NCBI RefSeq assembly: GCF_026427775.1 | Contig: NZ_CP044532.1 | Location: forward strand, 1,426,001-1,490,000 | Origin: Arthrobacter sp. CDRTa11 | Lineage (GTDB): Bacteria > Actinomycetota > Actinomycetes > Actinomycetales > Micrococcaceae | Direction of reading: 5' to 3' | DNA length: 64,000 nucleotides | Part shown: positions 42,074-51,028 of the stretch, piece by piece | Layout of the letters: every line of letters begins with the position of its first letter | Numbering within the stretch: the first letter of the stretch is position 1 | Position numbers and translations under genes: made by a program | Notes under the pieces: generated by a model | The model's database searches: none | What the model saw: only the letters and a program-made list of their open reading frames with translations | What the model was told of the DNA's origin: nothing

Positions 42074-43264
42074 TTAAGAAATGCGCATGGCGCCGGCAGC
42101 TGGCGCCACAGTGAAGATATCCGGGGCCTTGAACCCGGCGTCGGAGAAAGCCTGTTCGACGGCGTTGCGCACCTGCTGCTCAGAGCCCACCGGTGTGAGG
42201 GCGATGGCCGCGCCGCCAAAGCCGCCGCCGGTCATCCGGGCGCCGATGGCGCCGTGCATACGGGAGGTATCAACGGCGAGGTCCAGTTCCGGGCATGAGA
42301 TCTCGAAGTCGTCCCGCATGGATACGTGGCTGGCATCCAGCAGCGCACCGATGGAGGCAGGGCCTTCGCTGGCCAGCAGGTCCACAGTCTGGAGTACCCG
42401 GTCGTTTTCGGTGACCACGTGGCGGACGCGGCGGAAGGTCAGCTCGTCCAGGAGTCCGCTGGCTTCTTCGAGGTCGGCCACCTGAACATCGCGGAGGGCC
42501 TTGACGCCGAGGACCTCCGCGCCAAGTTCACAGGAAGCACGGCGGGATGCGTAGCCGCCGTCGGCGTGGGAGTGGGACACCTTCGTGTCGATCACCAGCA
42601 TCACCAGTCCCGCGGGCTCAGTCTCAAACGGCACCAGGCGCACGCTCTGGTCCCGGCAGTCGAGGAAAACTGCATGGTCCTTTGATCCACGCAGCGAGGC
42701 CGACTGGTCCATGATGCCGGTGGGGGCGCCCACAAAGTCGTTTTCCGCCTGCTGCGTGGCGAGAACCATCTCTTCCGCGGCCAGGCCGGCTCCTGTCAGT
42801 TCATTCAGGGCTGAGACGACGGCGCACTCGATCGCATGCGAAGAGGACAGGCCGGCACCCAGCGGAACATTCGAATCAAGGAGCAGGTCCAAGCCGGGTA
42901 CTGCTATGCCACGCTGTTGCAGCGCCCACATCACTCCGAGCGGATACTTGGTCCAGCCCTTGGCCGCCGAGGCATCCAGCCCTTGCACGTCAGTGGTGAA
43001 CATGCCTTGGTCCCCGTACGTGGAGAGCAGCCGAATAGTGGAATCGGCGCGGACTCCAACGGCAACACGGGCCGTCTTGTCGATGGCAAACGGGAGCACA
43101 AAGCCCTCGTTGTAGTCTGTGTGCTCGCCGATCAGGTTCACCCGTCCCGGTGCCTGCCAGACGCCGTCGGGAAGCCTGCCGAATGCACGCTCAAACCGGC
43201 TGGTGAGTTCGGCGGTGGTGGGCGGGGCCGCTGTGGTTGTCAGCGGGTCTGGGGCGGCGGTCAC
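42074..43264 (-). CDS. galK: Galactokinase
   Basis: The 396-residue GHMP kinase phosphorylates galactose to galactose 1-phosphate. The galactokinase signature GRVNLIGEHTDYNEGFVLP is at about 40-58, the ATP motif is VPLGAGLSSSHA, and the third motif is ARMTGGGFGGAAIAL. The GTG start overlaps the galT stop (GTGA), so the two are translationally coupled. It is the last gene of the regulator-galT-galK operon and ends against the Bax inhibitor terminator. Confidence 0.96.
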   Translation of the reverse strand: MTAAPDPLTTTAAPPTTAELTSRFERAFGRLPDGVWQAPGRVNLIGEHTDYNEGFVLPFAIDKTARVAVGVRADSTIRLLSTYGDQGMFTTDVQGLDASAAKGWTKYPLGVMWALQQRGIAVPGLDLLLDSNVPLGAGLSSSHAIECAVVSALNELTGAGLAAEEMVLATQQAENDFVGAPTGIMDQSASLRGSKDHAVFLDCRDQSVRLVPFETEPAGLVMLVIDTKVSHSHADGGYASRRASCELGAEVLGVKALRDVQVADLEEASGLLDELTFRRVRHVVTENDRVLQTVDLLASEGPASIGALLDASHVSMRDDFEISCPELDLAVDTSRMHGAIGARMTGGGFGGAAIALTPVGSEQQVRNAVEQAFSDAGFKAPDIFTVAPAAGAMRIS

Positions 43265-44451
43265 GCGGAGGCTCCTTTGCTTGCGGCCGCCAGGCTGGCG
43301 GCGGGGGAGGGGATGTTAAGCGGGGATTCGGCGGGGGAGGGGGTGGACGCGGGCACCTTCACGGCGCGAAGCCGCTCCGCCACACTTTCCGGAGTGGTGT
43401 CGTTGATGAAGGCGCCCATCGCCGCCTCGGAGCCGGCAAGGAACTTGAGTTTGTCCGCAGCCCGGCGCGGCGAGGTCAGCTGCAGGTGCAGATAGCTTGC
43501 CGGCCGCAGGACGTCGTCAAGAGGGGCCTGGTGCCACGCCGAAATGTATGGCGTGGGTGTGGGGTAGAGAGCGTCGAGGCGCTTGAGCAAATCCAGGTAG
43601 ACGTGGGCCAGTTCGTCCTTTTCCTCGCCGCTGAGGGCGGCCAGGTCCGGGACCTGGCGGTGGGGGACAAGGTGGATTTCCAGTGGCCAGCGCGCGGCGA
43701 AGGGCACGTAGGCGCTGAAGTTCTCGCTTTCCATCACCATCCTGCTACCGTCTTCCCGCTCGGCGCTCAACAGCGAGCCGGTGAGCGTCTTTTGCCCATC
43801 TGCCTGGTCATAGAATTTACGTGCGGCCGCGCCCAGGACTCCCGCGCGCGGGGTGACGTAGGGGTAGGCGTAGATCTGTCCGTGGGGGTGGTGGAGGGTC
43901 ACCCCAATGTCAGCTCCACGGTTCTCGAACGGAAAGACCTGCTTAATGCCGGACAGCGCGCTCAATGCTTCCGTGCGGTGGGCCCAGGCCTCCACTACAG
44001 TCCGTGCCCGGGCCTCCGTCAGGCCGCTGAATGATCCCGTGTGCTCCGGGGTGAAGGACACCACCTCACACCGCCCATAGGCCGGGCCTGTGGTTCCCCA
44101 TGCCGGGTTGGCCGGCACCGGGCCCAGTGCGGGGCCGAGTGACGGGAACCTGTTTTCAAAGACCACAACGTCGTAGTCCGGCGCGGGAATCTCCGACGGG
44201 TTGTTCTGCGTGGTGGGGCAGATGGGGCACTGGTCTGCCGGAGGCAGGTGGGTCCGCGTCTGCCGGTGGGCAGCCACCGCAACCCATTCTTCCGTCAGCG
44301 CATCAAACCGGACCTCGCCGGGCTCGCCGCGTGCGGGCAGGTCACGGTGATCGGTGGTGGTTTCAGCCGTGCGGTATTTGGGGGTAGCGGCGTCGTCGAA
44401 ATAGATCAGCTCGCGGCCGTCGGCAAGCGTGGTGTTGGTAATACCTGTCAT
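43261..44451 (-). CDS. galT: Galactose-1-phosphate uridylyltransferase
   Basis: The 396-residue enzyme exchanges UDP-glucose and galactose 1-phosphate in the Leloir pathway. The active-site HPHGQIYAYP is present with the catalytic histidine in HPHGQ. Zinc ligands occur in DQCPICPT, and the C-terminal half has LVPHRQVPD and AWHQAPLDD. It starts 2 bases after the regulator stop. UDP-galactose 4-epimerase is not in this window and must lie elsewhere. Confidence 0.95.
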   Translation of the reverse strand: MTGITNTTLADGRELIYFDDAATPKYRTAETTTDHRDLPARGEPGEVRFDALTEEWVAVAAHRQTRTHLPPADQCPICPTTQNNPSEIPAPDYDVVVFENRFPSLGPALGPVPANPAWGTTGPAYGRCEVVSFTPEHTGSFSGLTEARARTVVEAWAHRTEALSALSGIKQVFPFENRGADIGVTLHHPHGQIYAYPYVTPRAGVLGAAARKFYDQADGQKTLTGSLLSAEREDGSRMVMESENFSAYVPFAARWPLEIHLVPHRQVPDLAALSGEEKDELAHVYLDLLKRLDALYPTPTPYISAWHQAPLDDVLRPASYLHLQLTSPRRAADKLKFLAGSEAAMGAFINDTTPESVAERLRAVKVPASTPSPAESPLNIPSPAASLAAASKGASA

Positions 44452-44453
44452 GG

Positions 44454-45332
44454 CTATTGTCCTTTGGATGCGGGTGGGGAAAGGTGTTCCGCCCCAGGGG
44501 GTGGAATGAGGGCTCCGGCTGCTGGCCCGTCCGGGCCAGGCTCAAGCCCGGCGATCCGGATGTCACCCACTGCCTGGTGGAGGGCGGCCAGGGCGTCTCC
44601 GGCCGCCTCGGTGATGCGGACATCGGTAATGAGGGTGTGGATGGCGGACAAAGGCGAAATGCCGGCAAGGCCAACCAGCCCATATTTGGTGGCATCGGCC
44701 AACACAATGAGCTTCCTCGACGCTGAGATCATGGCTGCGTTGAGCTCTGCCTCGAGCAGGTTGGGGGACGTAATGCCGGCCTGGGGGTCCATGCCGTGGA
44801 CTCCCATAAAGCACAGGTCAGCTTCCAGCGTCCGCACAGCCTGCGCAGCCAGGGGGCCGACCAGGGCTTCCGAGGGAGTGCGTTCACCGCCCAGGATCAG
44901 GGTCCGGATATCGCTTCCGTCCTCTTCCACGCCTGAAGCCAGCGAGTTGGCCACCATCAGGGAATTGGTGGCGACAGTCAGTCCCATGTTCCCCGGCAGG
45001 ATCCTGGCCAGTTCGAAAGTAGTGGTGCCGCCCGAAATCAACAACGTCATGCCGGGTTCAATGAGCCGAACTGCCTCTGCTGCGATGGCTGCCTTGGCCG
45101 CCAGTTCCCGGGTCGACTTGCTGGCAAAGGCGGGTTCCAGGGCACTGAAACTATCCGTGCGTGCCGCACCTCCATGGACCCGAAGCAGGAGTCCGCCGGC
45201 ATCCAGGGCATCAATGTCCCGGCGGACGGTCATTTCGGAAACGTCCAGGAGTTCCGCCAGGGCAGCCACCCGGACGGTTCCGGCCGCCTCAAGCTCCTGG
45301 AGAATGAGGTGCTGCCGTTGTGCTGCCAGCAT
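44454..45332 (-). CDS. DeoR/GlpR-family transcriptional regulator of the gal cluster
   Basis: The 292-residue regulator has an N-terminal DeoR winged helix (RQHLILQELEAAGTVRVAALAELLDVSEMTVRRDI in segments, GGLLLRVHGGA) and a sugar-phosphate-binding DeoR C-terminal domain (LLISGGTTTFELARIL, CFMGVHGMDP). It is the first gene of the gal operon and diverges from the epimerase gene. The AT-rich intergenic region between them has repeat elements likely to be its operator. The inducer is probably a galactose-pathway phosphate, by inference. AGGAGG precedes the ATG by 4 bases. Confidence 0.88.
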   Translation of the reverse strand: MLAAQRQHLILQELEAAGTVRVAALAELLDVSEMTVRRDIDALDAGGLLLRVHGGAARTDSFSALEPAFASKSTRELAAKAAIAAEAVRLIEPGMTLLISGGTTTFELARILPGNMGLTVATNSLMVANSLASGVEEDGSDIRTLILGGERTPSEALVGPLAAQAVRTLEADLCFMGVHGMDPQAGITSPNLLEAELNAAMISASRKLIVLADATKYGLVGLAGISPLSAIHTLITDVRITEAAGDALAALHQAVGDIRIAGLEPGPDGPAAGALIPPPGAEHLSPPASKGQ

Positions 45333-45385
45333 GGACCCTCCTGAGATATTTTTACTGTCGTCCTTAAGTGTGGCATATATAGCTC

Positions 45386-45417
45386 AGAAAAGAATAGATT
45401 CTAACAAAATAGAACAA
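45386..45417. promoter_or_regulatory. Candidate DeoR-type operator in the divergent gal promoter
   Basis: An AT-rich island contains AGAAT-AG-ATTCT and the direct repeat AATAGA...AATAGA at a spacing of about 18 bases. It lies between the start codons of the regulator and the epimerase, near TATATA (minus strand) and upstream of TACCGT at 45453-45458 (plus strand). Confidence 0.5.
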
Positions 45418-45465
45418 GGCACGTCTGTTGGCTGCACCCTCGCGGTGCCCTGTACCGTGGTGCCC

Positions 45466-46425
45466 ATGACTCCCAGTTCAAACGCAGACTCCGGTTCTTC
45501 CGACGGATTCCGGTCCTTTGCCACCGGACGGCAGTACGAGCTCCGGCGGGGAAACGCCGTCGCCATCGTCACCGAGCTCGCCGCCGGCCTCCGCCTCTAC
45601 AGCCGCTCCGGTGTGCTGCTTACCGAGACGTACGGGAATTCCGATATCCCGCCTGGGGCTGCGGGGATCACCCTTGCCCCGTGGGCTAACAGGGTGGAGG
45701 ACGGGGTCTGGTATCTCGACGGGAAGAAACAGCAGCTGGACATTACGGAGGTAAAGCGGAACAACGCGAGCCACGGGTTGTTGCGCAACGCGTCCTATGC
45801 GCTGGTTGATGAGTCGCAGTTCTCGGTGACTCTCGAGGCGACGATTTTTCCCCAGCATGGCTATTCCTTCCTGCTGCGCCACCAGGTTCAGTACGCTCTT
45901 GCGGAGGACCTGGGCCTCGTGGTCAGGCAGACACTCATTAACAGCTCCAAAGCGCCCGCTCCCTTTGTCCTGGGCGCTCATCCCTATCTGCGATTGGGAG
46001 ACACCGACCCCGGTGACCTGCTGTTGACGGTTGGGGCCACTACCCAGCTGGTAGCGGACGAGCGGCTGATCCCGCGCTCCTCGGAGCCAGTCAGCGGAGA
46101 CACGGACCTGCGCCAGGGCAAGAACGTGGGGGCGTTGGACATCGACGTCGCCCTGACGGATCTGGCGTTCGACGGCGGCGTGTCCCGCCACACGCTCAGC
46201 TCACCGGACGGACGCAGCGTCTCGCTGTGGCAGGACGAAGCGTGCTCCTATGTCCATGTTTTTGTCACGGACCAATATCCGGGCAGGACCCGCGCGGTGG
46301 CCATTGAGCCCATGACCGGACCTGCGAACGCCTTCAACTCGGGTGACGGGCTCAGGTGGCTGCCGCCGGGGGACAGCTTCACCATCTCCTGGGGCATCGA
46401 TGCCACGCTGGGCGATGCCGGGTAG
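45466..46425 (+). CDS. Aldose 1-epimerase family protein
   Basis: The 319-residue protein is a GalM-like mutarotase that interconverts sugar anomers so that galactokinase receives alpha-galactose. Family features are GAAGITLAPWANRVEDGVW, the histidine-containing NNASHGLLRN, and GAHPYLRLGD with the second histidine. MTGPANAFNSGDGL near the end contains the usual glutamate neighbourhood (IEPMTGPANA). ATG 45466 has no ribosome site but has TACCGT 7 bases upstream. The frame is open for 1.2 kb upstream only as antisense to galT and the regulator. Confidence 0.87.
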   Translation: MTPSSNADSGSSDGFRSFATGRQYELRRGNAVAIVTELAAGLRLYSRSGVLLTETYGNSDIPPGAAGITLAPWANRVEDGVWYLDGKKQQLDITEVKRNNASHGLLRNASYALVDESQFSVTLEATIFPQHGYSFLLRHQVQYALAEDLGLVVRQTLINSSKAPAPFVLGAHPYLRLGDTDPGDLLLTVGATTQLVADERLIPRSSEPVSGDTDLRQGKNVGALDIDVALTDLAFDGGVSRHTLSSPDGRSVSLWQDEACSYVHVFVTDQYPGRTRAVAIEPMTGPANAFNSGDGLRWLPPGDSFTISWGIDATLGDAG

Positions 46426-46465
46426 CGGTTTCCCATAAGGCCAACGCTGGGGAAGTATTAGGGCT

Positions 46466-47824
46466 ATGACGCCAGCCGAGGACGCCACTCCATCCAGCAC
46501 ATCCGCCGCCACTTCGCAGGGCGGGAGCGCGCTCAGGACAGAACAGGCCCCGCCAGTGCGGGTCCTGGCAGACCGGGAACTTGACCGTGACATCCCTTAC
46601 GGTGTCCGTATTGCGGCAGCCTGGGCATGGAGGCTTGGACTGATTCTGCTGGTGGGCGGAGCCCTGATCTGGCTGCTCAGCCGGATCAGTTTCCTGATCA
46701 TTCCGGTTATGGTGGCTGCGCTGCTGGCAGGGCTGCTGAGCCCCGTTGTGGGCTGGCTGCGGAGGCGCCAACTGCCCAACGGCGCGGCCGTGGCAGTCAC
46801 GGTGCTTGCCTTCCTTGGCCTGATCGCAGGATCCCTGGCCCTGGTGGGCAGGCAGCTCATCTCAGGATTCGGCGAACTCTGGTCCGAAGCACTTGCGGGC
46901 GTCAGGCAGATCCAGGACTGGCTGGCTGAGGGCCCCCTGCATCTCACGGCGGACCAGATCGACCAATACCTCCGGGAAGCCACTACCGCACTCCAGGACA
47001 ACAGCAGCAGCATCCTCAGCGGCGCGTTGTCCTTTGGAAGCACCGCCGGGCATTTCGCCGCTGGCCTTGTTCTGGCGCTTTTCATCCTGATCTTCTTCCT
47101 GCTCGAAGGTGACAGGATCTGGGCCTTCCTGGTCCGGCTGCTCCCGAAGAAAGCACGCGCCGCGGCGTTCGGTGCCGGGCGCCGCGGGTGGACGTCCATG
47201 GTCAGCTACGCGCGCATCCAGATGTTCGTGGCGTTCGTGGACGCTGTTGGCATCGGCGTGGGCGCGGCAATTATCGGTGTCCCCCTTGCGCTGCCCCTGA
47301 GTGTGCTGGTGTTTATCGGCTCCTTCATCCCGGTGGTGGGTGCCCTGGTGACTGGCGCCATCGCCGTCCTGCTGGCCCTGGTGGCCAACGGACCGGTCAA
47401 CGCCCTCATCATGCTTGCGATCGTCCTGCTGGTCCAGCAACTGGAGAGCCACATTCTTCAGCCGCTGGTCATGGGGAAGGCGGTGGCCCTGCATCCGGTG
47501 GCTGTCATCCTGTCCGTGGCAGCAGGGTCTTACCTCGCCGGAATCCCTGGTGCACTTTTCTCGGTGCCCATTCTTGCTGTCGCAAACTCGGCGATTCGCT
47601 ACATCGCCGGCAGAACGTGGGAACATGAACAAGTGCTGGCAACACCCGGAGGGGTGGTGACAGTTGGCGCGGGGCACGACGACACGTTCAAGGACATCAC
47701 CCTGCCACGCGTCAGGTCCAGGCGCGGCAAGGACGCCGCTGCCAGCACAGAAACACCCAATCCGGATGTCCCGCCCGTACCAACAGGCCCTGGCACCGGA
47801 GCCGAACCCGCCAAAGGAGAATAG
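46466..47824 (+). CDS. AI-2E family transporter (TqsA/PerM-like)
   Basis: The 452-residue membrane protein has about eight hydrophobic helices, the conserved central SYARIQMFVAFVDAVGIGVGAAIIGVPLALPL in segments, FIPVVGALVTG, and LESHILQPLVMGKAVALHP, all typical of the AI-2E/UPF0118 exporters. Substrates range from the AI-2 signal to sodium; here it is unknown. The ends are hydrophilic and low-complexity. ATG 46466 lacks a ribosome site. The gene lies 3 bases before ilvA and may share its transcript. Confidence 0.87.
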   Translation: MTPAEDATPSSTSAATSQGGSALRTEQAPPVRVLADRELDRDIPYGVRIAAAWAWRLGLILLVGGALIWLLSRISFLIIPVMVAALLAGLLSPVVGWLRRRQLPNGAAVAVTVLAFLGLIAGSLALVGRQLISGFGELWSEALAGVRQIQDWLAEGPLHLTADQIDQYLREATTALQDNSSSILSGALSFGSTAGHFAAGLVLALFILIFFLLEGDRIWAFLVRLLPKKARAAAFGAGRRGWTSMVSYARIQMFVAFVDAVGIGVGAAIIGVPLALPLSVLVFIGSFIPVVGALVTGAIAVLLALVANGPVNALIMLAIVLLVQQLESHILQPLVMGKAVALHPVAVILSVAAGSYLAGIPGALFSVPILAVANSAIRYIAGRTWEHEQVLATPGGVVTVGAGHDDTFKDITLPRVRSRRGKDAAASTETPNPDVPPVPTGPGTGAEPAKGE

Positions 47825-47827
47825 TCC

Positions 47828-49066
47828 GTGAACATCCTTGAAACCCTTCCCGTCACGCTGGACGATGTCCTGGAGGCGCAGAAGCTGCTCGAGGGGATTA
47901 TTGCGCGGACACCGGTGGAATCGTCCCGGGCCCTGGGCAGCATGGTGGGCGGAGACGTCTATTTCAAGTGCGAAAACCTGCAGCGGGCCGGCTCATTCAA
48001 GGTCCGCGGAGCCTACGTGCGCATGGCCCGGCTCTCACCGGAGGAAAAGAAGCGCGGAGTGGTTGCTGCGTCCGCAGGCAACCATGCCCAGGGCGTGGCA
48101 GTTGCTGCCAAAAGCCTTGGCATCAAGGCGCGCATCTACATGCCGATGGGTGTGGCGCTCCCCAAGCTGGCGGCCACCCGCAGCCACGGCGCCGAGGTGA
48201 TCCTGCATGGGCACAACGTTGATGAGGCGCTCGCGGAGGCGCAGCGATACGCCAACGAGTCAGGAACAGTCTTTGTCCACCCCTTCGACAACGTGGACGT
48301 TGTGGCCGGCCAAGGGACTGTCGGCTTGGAGATCCTGGAACAGATCCCGGACGTGGACACCATCCTGATGGGCGTTGGCGGCGGAGGGCTCCTCGCCGGA
48401 GTCGCCGTCGCCGTGAAGGCACGGGCCAAGGAACTGGGCCGGGAAATCCGTATCATCGGCGTCCAGGCGGAGAATGCCGCCGCGTATCCGCCGTCTCTTG
48501 CGGCAGATGCCCTGGTTCCGCTGAAGCGGGTATCAACCATGGCGGACGGCATCGCCGTCGGACGTCCCGGGCAGTTGCCGTTCAGCATCATCCGGGAACT
48601 GGTGGACGATGTTGTGACAGTCAGCGAGGATTCCCTCGCGCGGGCGCTGATTTTCCTGCTGGAACGGGCCAAACTGGTGGTCGAACCGGCTGGTGCCGTG
48701 GGCGTCGCTGCCCTGCTGGACGGCAAAATCGAAAATCCCGGCACAACTGCTGTCATTCTTTCCGGCGGAAACATTGACCCCATGCTGATGCTCAAAGTCA
48801 TCCAGCGGGGCCTCTCGGCCGCCGGACGCTATATGACAGTGCGGATGATGCTTGATGACCGGCCGGGCTCGCTGGCCACGATCGCCCGCATCATCGCGGA
48901 GAACGATGCCAACGTTACTGGCCTGGACCACACCCGGGTGGGGGGCTCCATCAGCATGGGAGACGTTTCCATCACCGTGAACCTCGAAACCAAGGGCCAC
49001 GAGCACTGCGAACAGGTACTCAGTGCCCTCCGCGCAGAGGGCTTCCAGCCCATAGTGGTGCACTAG
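47828..49066 (+). CDS. ilvA: Threonine ammonia-lyase with C-terminal ACT domain
   Basis: The 412-residue fold-type II PLP enzyme deaminates threonine to 2-oxobutyrate. Lys58 in RAGSFKVRGAY binds PLP, GVGGGGLLAG is the phosphate loop, and residues about 330-405 form one ACT regulatory domain (MLDDRPGSLATIARIIAENDANV). One ACT domain and this length match the shorter TdcB-like forms that can serve in biosynthesis or catabolism. GTG 47828 follows AGGAG. The rhomboid gene starts 8 bases downstream. Confidence 0.93.
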   Translation: MNILETLPVTLDDVLEAQKLLEGIIARTPVESSRALGSMVGGDVYFKCENLQRAGSFKVRGAYVRMARLSPEEKKRGVVAASAGNHAQGVAVAAKSLGIKARIYMPMGVALPKLAATRSHGAEVILHGHNVDEALAEAQRYANESGTVFVHPFDNVDVVAGQGTVGLEILEQIPDVDTILMGVGGGGLLAGVAVAVKARAKELGREIRIIGVQAENAAAYPPSLAADALVPLKRVSTMADGIAVGRPGQLPFSIIRELVDDVVTVSEDSLARALIFLLERAKLVVEPAGAVGVAALLDGKIENPGTTAVILSGGNIDPMLMLKVIQRGLSAAGRYMTVRMMLDDRPGSLATIARIIAENDANVTGLDHTRVGGSISMGDVSITVNLETKGHEHCEQVLSALRAEGFQPIVVH

Positions 49067-49074
49067 GAGGGGCA

Positions 49075-49692
49075 ATGTTCGGCGCTGCAGGAGACGGAGT
49101 TCCCAGAAACCGTGAGACCACTGCCTCCCGGGCCAAAGGCGGGCTGCTCGTGGTGGGCAGCTTCGCCCTGGTCCTGGTGGTGATTGAAGTGATCAACATG
49201 CTCACTTTTCATGCACTGAACAGGACGTTCGGTCTTCGGCCGCGGAGCCTGGACGGCCTGCTGGACATTTTCACTTTTCCGTTGCTCCATGCGAGCGTGA
49301 ACCACCTGCTCTCCAATACGTTGCCGCTGATCATTTTTGGCTTCCTGGTGTTCCTGTCAGGACTGCGCGTTTTCCTGACAGCGCTGGCATTCAGTTGGCT
49401 CGGGTCAGGCCTTACGGTGTGGCTGATCGGTGACGGTGGCATCACGGTGGGATCCTCCGGCCTCGTGTTCGGGCTGTTCGCCTTCCTTCTGGTGCGCGGT
49501 TTCTTCAACCGCAGCTGGGGGCAGATCCTGCTTTCGATCGTGCTGTTTATGGCGTACGGCGGCATCCTGCTGGGCGCGCTTCCCATCGTGGCCGGGTACA
49601 TTTCCTGGCAGGCACACCTGGGTGGCGCGGCCGGCGGCGTTATCGCCGCCATGCTGCTGCGTCCCCGGAGTTCCGGGACGCTTCAGGGGTAG
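49075..49692 (+). CDS. Rhomboid-family intramembrane serine protease
   Basis: The 205-residue protein has six predicted membrane helices and rhomboid active-site features: HLLSN (His77, Asn81), GSSG with catalytic Ser128, and His181 in QAHLGGAAGG. It cuts membrane proteins within the bilayer; substrates are unknown. AGGAGG is 5 bases before the ATG. A convergent terminator at 49738-49771 separates it from greA. Confidence 0.88.
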   Translation: MFGAAGDGVPRNRETTASRAKGGLLVVGSFALVLVVIEVINMLTFHALNRTFGLRPRSLDGLLDIFTFPLLHASVNHLLSNTLPLIIFGFLVFLSGLRVFLTALAFSWLGSGLTVWLIGDGGITVGSSGLVFGLFAFLLVRGFFNRSWGQILLSIVLFMAYGGILLGALPIVAGYISWQAHLGGAAGGVIAAMLLRPRSSGTLQG

Positions 49693-49737
49693 CCGCACCT
49701 CCGTGCTGTAGGGACTTCGGCAGGCGCCGGATAACGA

Positions 49738-49771
49738 AAACACCGGCCACCCGTGAGGATGGCCGGTGTTT
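49738..49771. terminator. Bidirectional terminator between the rhomboid gene and greA
   Basis: AAACACCGGCCA and its exact complement surround a 10-nt loop, giving A and T runs for both directions. Confidence 0.85.
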
Positions 49772-49789
49772 GTCGTTGCAGCGGAAGAG

Positions 49790-50284
49790 CTAGGCGGCGT
49801 AGGGCTTGGCAGAGAGGATCTCCACCGTGATGTCCTTACCGTTGGGTGCGGTGTAGCTCAGTTTCTCGCCCTCTTTGTGGCCCACAATGGCGGCACCAAG
49901 TGGAGACTTTTCGCTGAAAACGTCGAGGTCTGAATCACCGGCGATTTCACGGGATCCGAGAAGGAACGTCTCCTCGTCGCCGGCGATTTTTGCCACAACA
50001 ATCATTCCCGGTTCGACGATCCCGTCGTCGGCGGGGGCCGCCCCCACATGGGCATCGCGCAGGAGTGCTGTCAGCTGGCGGATGCGGGCTTCAATCTTGC
50101 CCTGCTCCTCCTTGGCCGCGTGGTATCCGCCGTTTTCCTTGAGGTCGCCCTCTTGGCGGGCTGCTTCAATCTTCTGGACAATCTCCGCCCGGCCTGCGCC
50201 GGAAAGGTGGTCCAGCTCTGCCTTCAGGCGATCAAAAGCTTCCTGGGTGAGCCAGGCTGCAGGCGCGCTGTTGGTGGTAGACAC
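49790..50284 (-). CDS. greA: Transcription elongation factor GreA
   Basis: The 164-residue factor enters the RNA polymerase secondary channel and stimulates cleavage of backtracked RNA. The N-terminal coiled coil spans about residues 12-82 with acidic tip GDLKENGGYHAAKEEQ, and the C-terminal FKBP-like domain has SPLGAAIVGHKEGE. GTG 50284 is chosen over ATG 50305 because AGGAG lies 6 bases upstream of it, inside the longer reading. Gene order greA-DUF4307-mca is conserved in mycobacteria. Confidence 0.95.
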   Translation of the reverse strand: MSTTNSAPAAWLTQEAFDRLKAELDHLSGAGRAEIVQKIEAARQEGDLKENGGYHAAKEEQGKIEARIRQLTALLRDAHVGAAPADDGIVEPGMIVVAKIAGDEETFLLGSREIAGDSDLDVFSEKSPLGAAIVGHKEGEKLSYTAPNGKDITVEILSAKPYAA

Positions 50285-50426
50285 GGACTTCTCCTCTTGG
50301 GTCATACAGCAAAAGACCCCGCCATGGTGGCCACTTGTGGAACTCAGTAACCAGCTCAGCGGGGTAAAGGTATTGCTCCATTGTAATCAATCCTGTGGAA
50401 TAAACCCAACACCGGAGCGGCGCAGA

Positions 50427-50894
50427 TCACATTTTCGGACTGCCGGACTCCGGAACCCAGCAGCTGTCCACCACGCCGGAGACAGAAAGGGATTCCGTTT
50501 TCAGGACCACCCGCTGGGAAGCGGTCCGCCCGTTGTCCGCGGTCCCATCCGGCTGGCCGGGCGGGATGTCAACCACTTTCCAGCCCACCACCGCGAACTT
50601 GGAGTCCAGGGCCTTGACCGCACAATTGACGGCCGTGCCAGGTTCCCGGGTCACCTGGAAATCCACTTCTGCCTGGGTGGCATCGGCAACGTTGAAGCCG
50701 ATGTCCTTGAAGGTCACTCCCGAGGTGGCTGAGGACGTCGAAACCCACGCCATAAAACCGATTCCTGCAGCCAGTGCTGTGATTCCGATGGCACGCTTGG
50801 CCCCCGGGGAGAGCCGCGGCTTTTGGCTGCCATAACGATTGGTTAGGCTAGTGTCTGCCGGCGGGGGAAGGGCTGGCTGATCCTGGGACGTCAC
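50427..50894 (-). CDS. DUF4307 membrane protein
   Basis: The 155-residue protein has one membrane helix (about 35-53) after a Pro-rich cytoplasmic start, then a small extracytoplasmic domain with two cysteines (NCAVKAL and SCWVPE). It matches the DUF4307 family found between greA and mca; function is unknown, though co-location suggests a mycothiol or cell-envelope link. The GTG start has TAAACT 6 bases upstream and no ribosome site. Cys-Cys pairing outside the membrane is plausible. Confidence 0.85.
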   Translation of the reverse strand: MTSQDQPALPPPADTSLTNRYGSQKPRLSPGAKRAIGITALAAGIGFMAWVSTSSATSGVTFKDIGFNVADATQAEVDFQVTREPGTAVNCAVKALDSKFAVVGWKVVDIPPGQPDGTADNGRTASQRVVLKTESLSVSGVVDSCWVPESGSPKM

Positions 50895-50900
50895 CAGTTC

Positions 50901-50906
50901 AGTTTA
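50901..50906 (-). promoter_or_regulatory. Putative leaderless -10 box of the DUF4307 gene
   Basis: On the minus strand TAAACT lies exactly 6 bases before the GTG start. Confidence 0.45.
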
Positions 50907-51028
50907 GTGCGGATCCGGGTGTTGGTTCTCCGGCCGTGGTTTCCCGCCGCCCCTTACCCACCCCGTCCACATATCTCCGGCCCGAGCGGCCGGAGCAGCA
51001 GCATTAGAAGGAAAAGGAGCCGTCCCCG

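Noticed and set aside
44248..45465. N-terminal extension of the aldose epimerase by about 400 residues
   Set aside because: The extension is antisense to galT and the DeoR gene and shows no domain. The family starts near ATG 45466.
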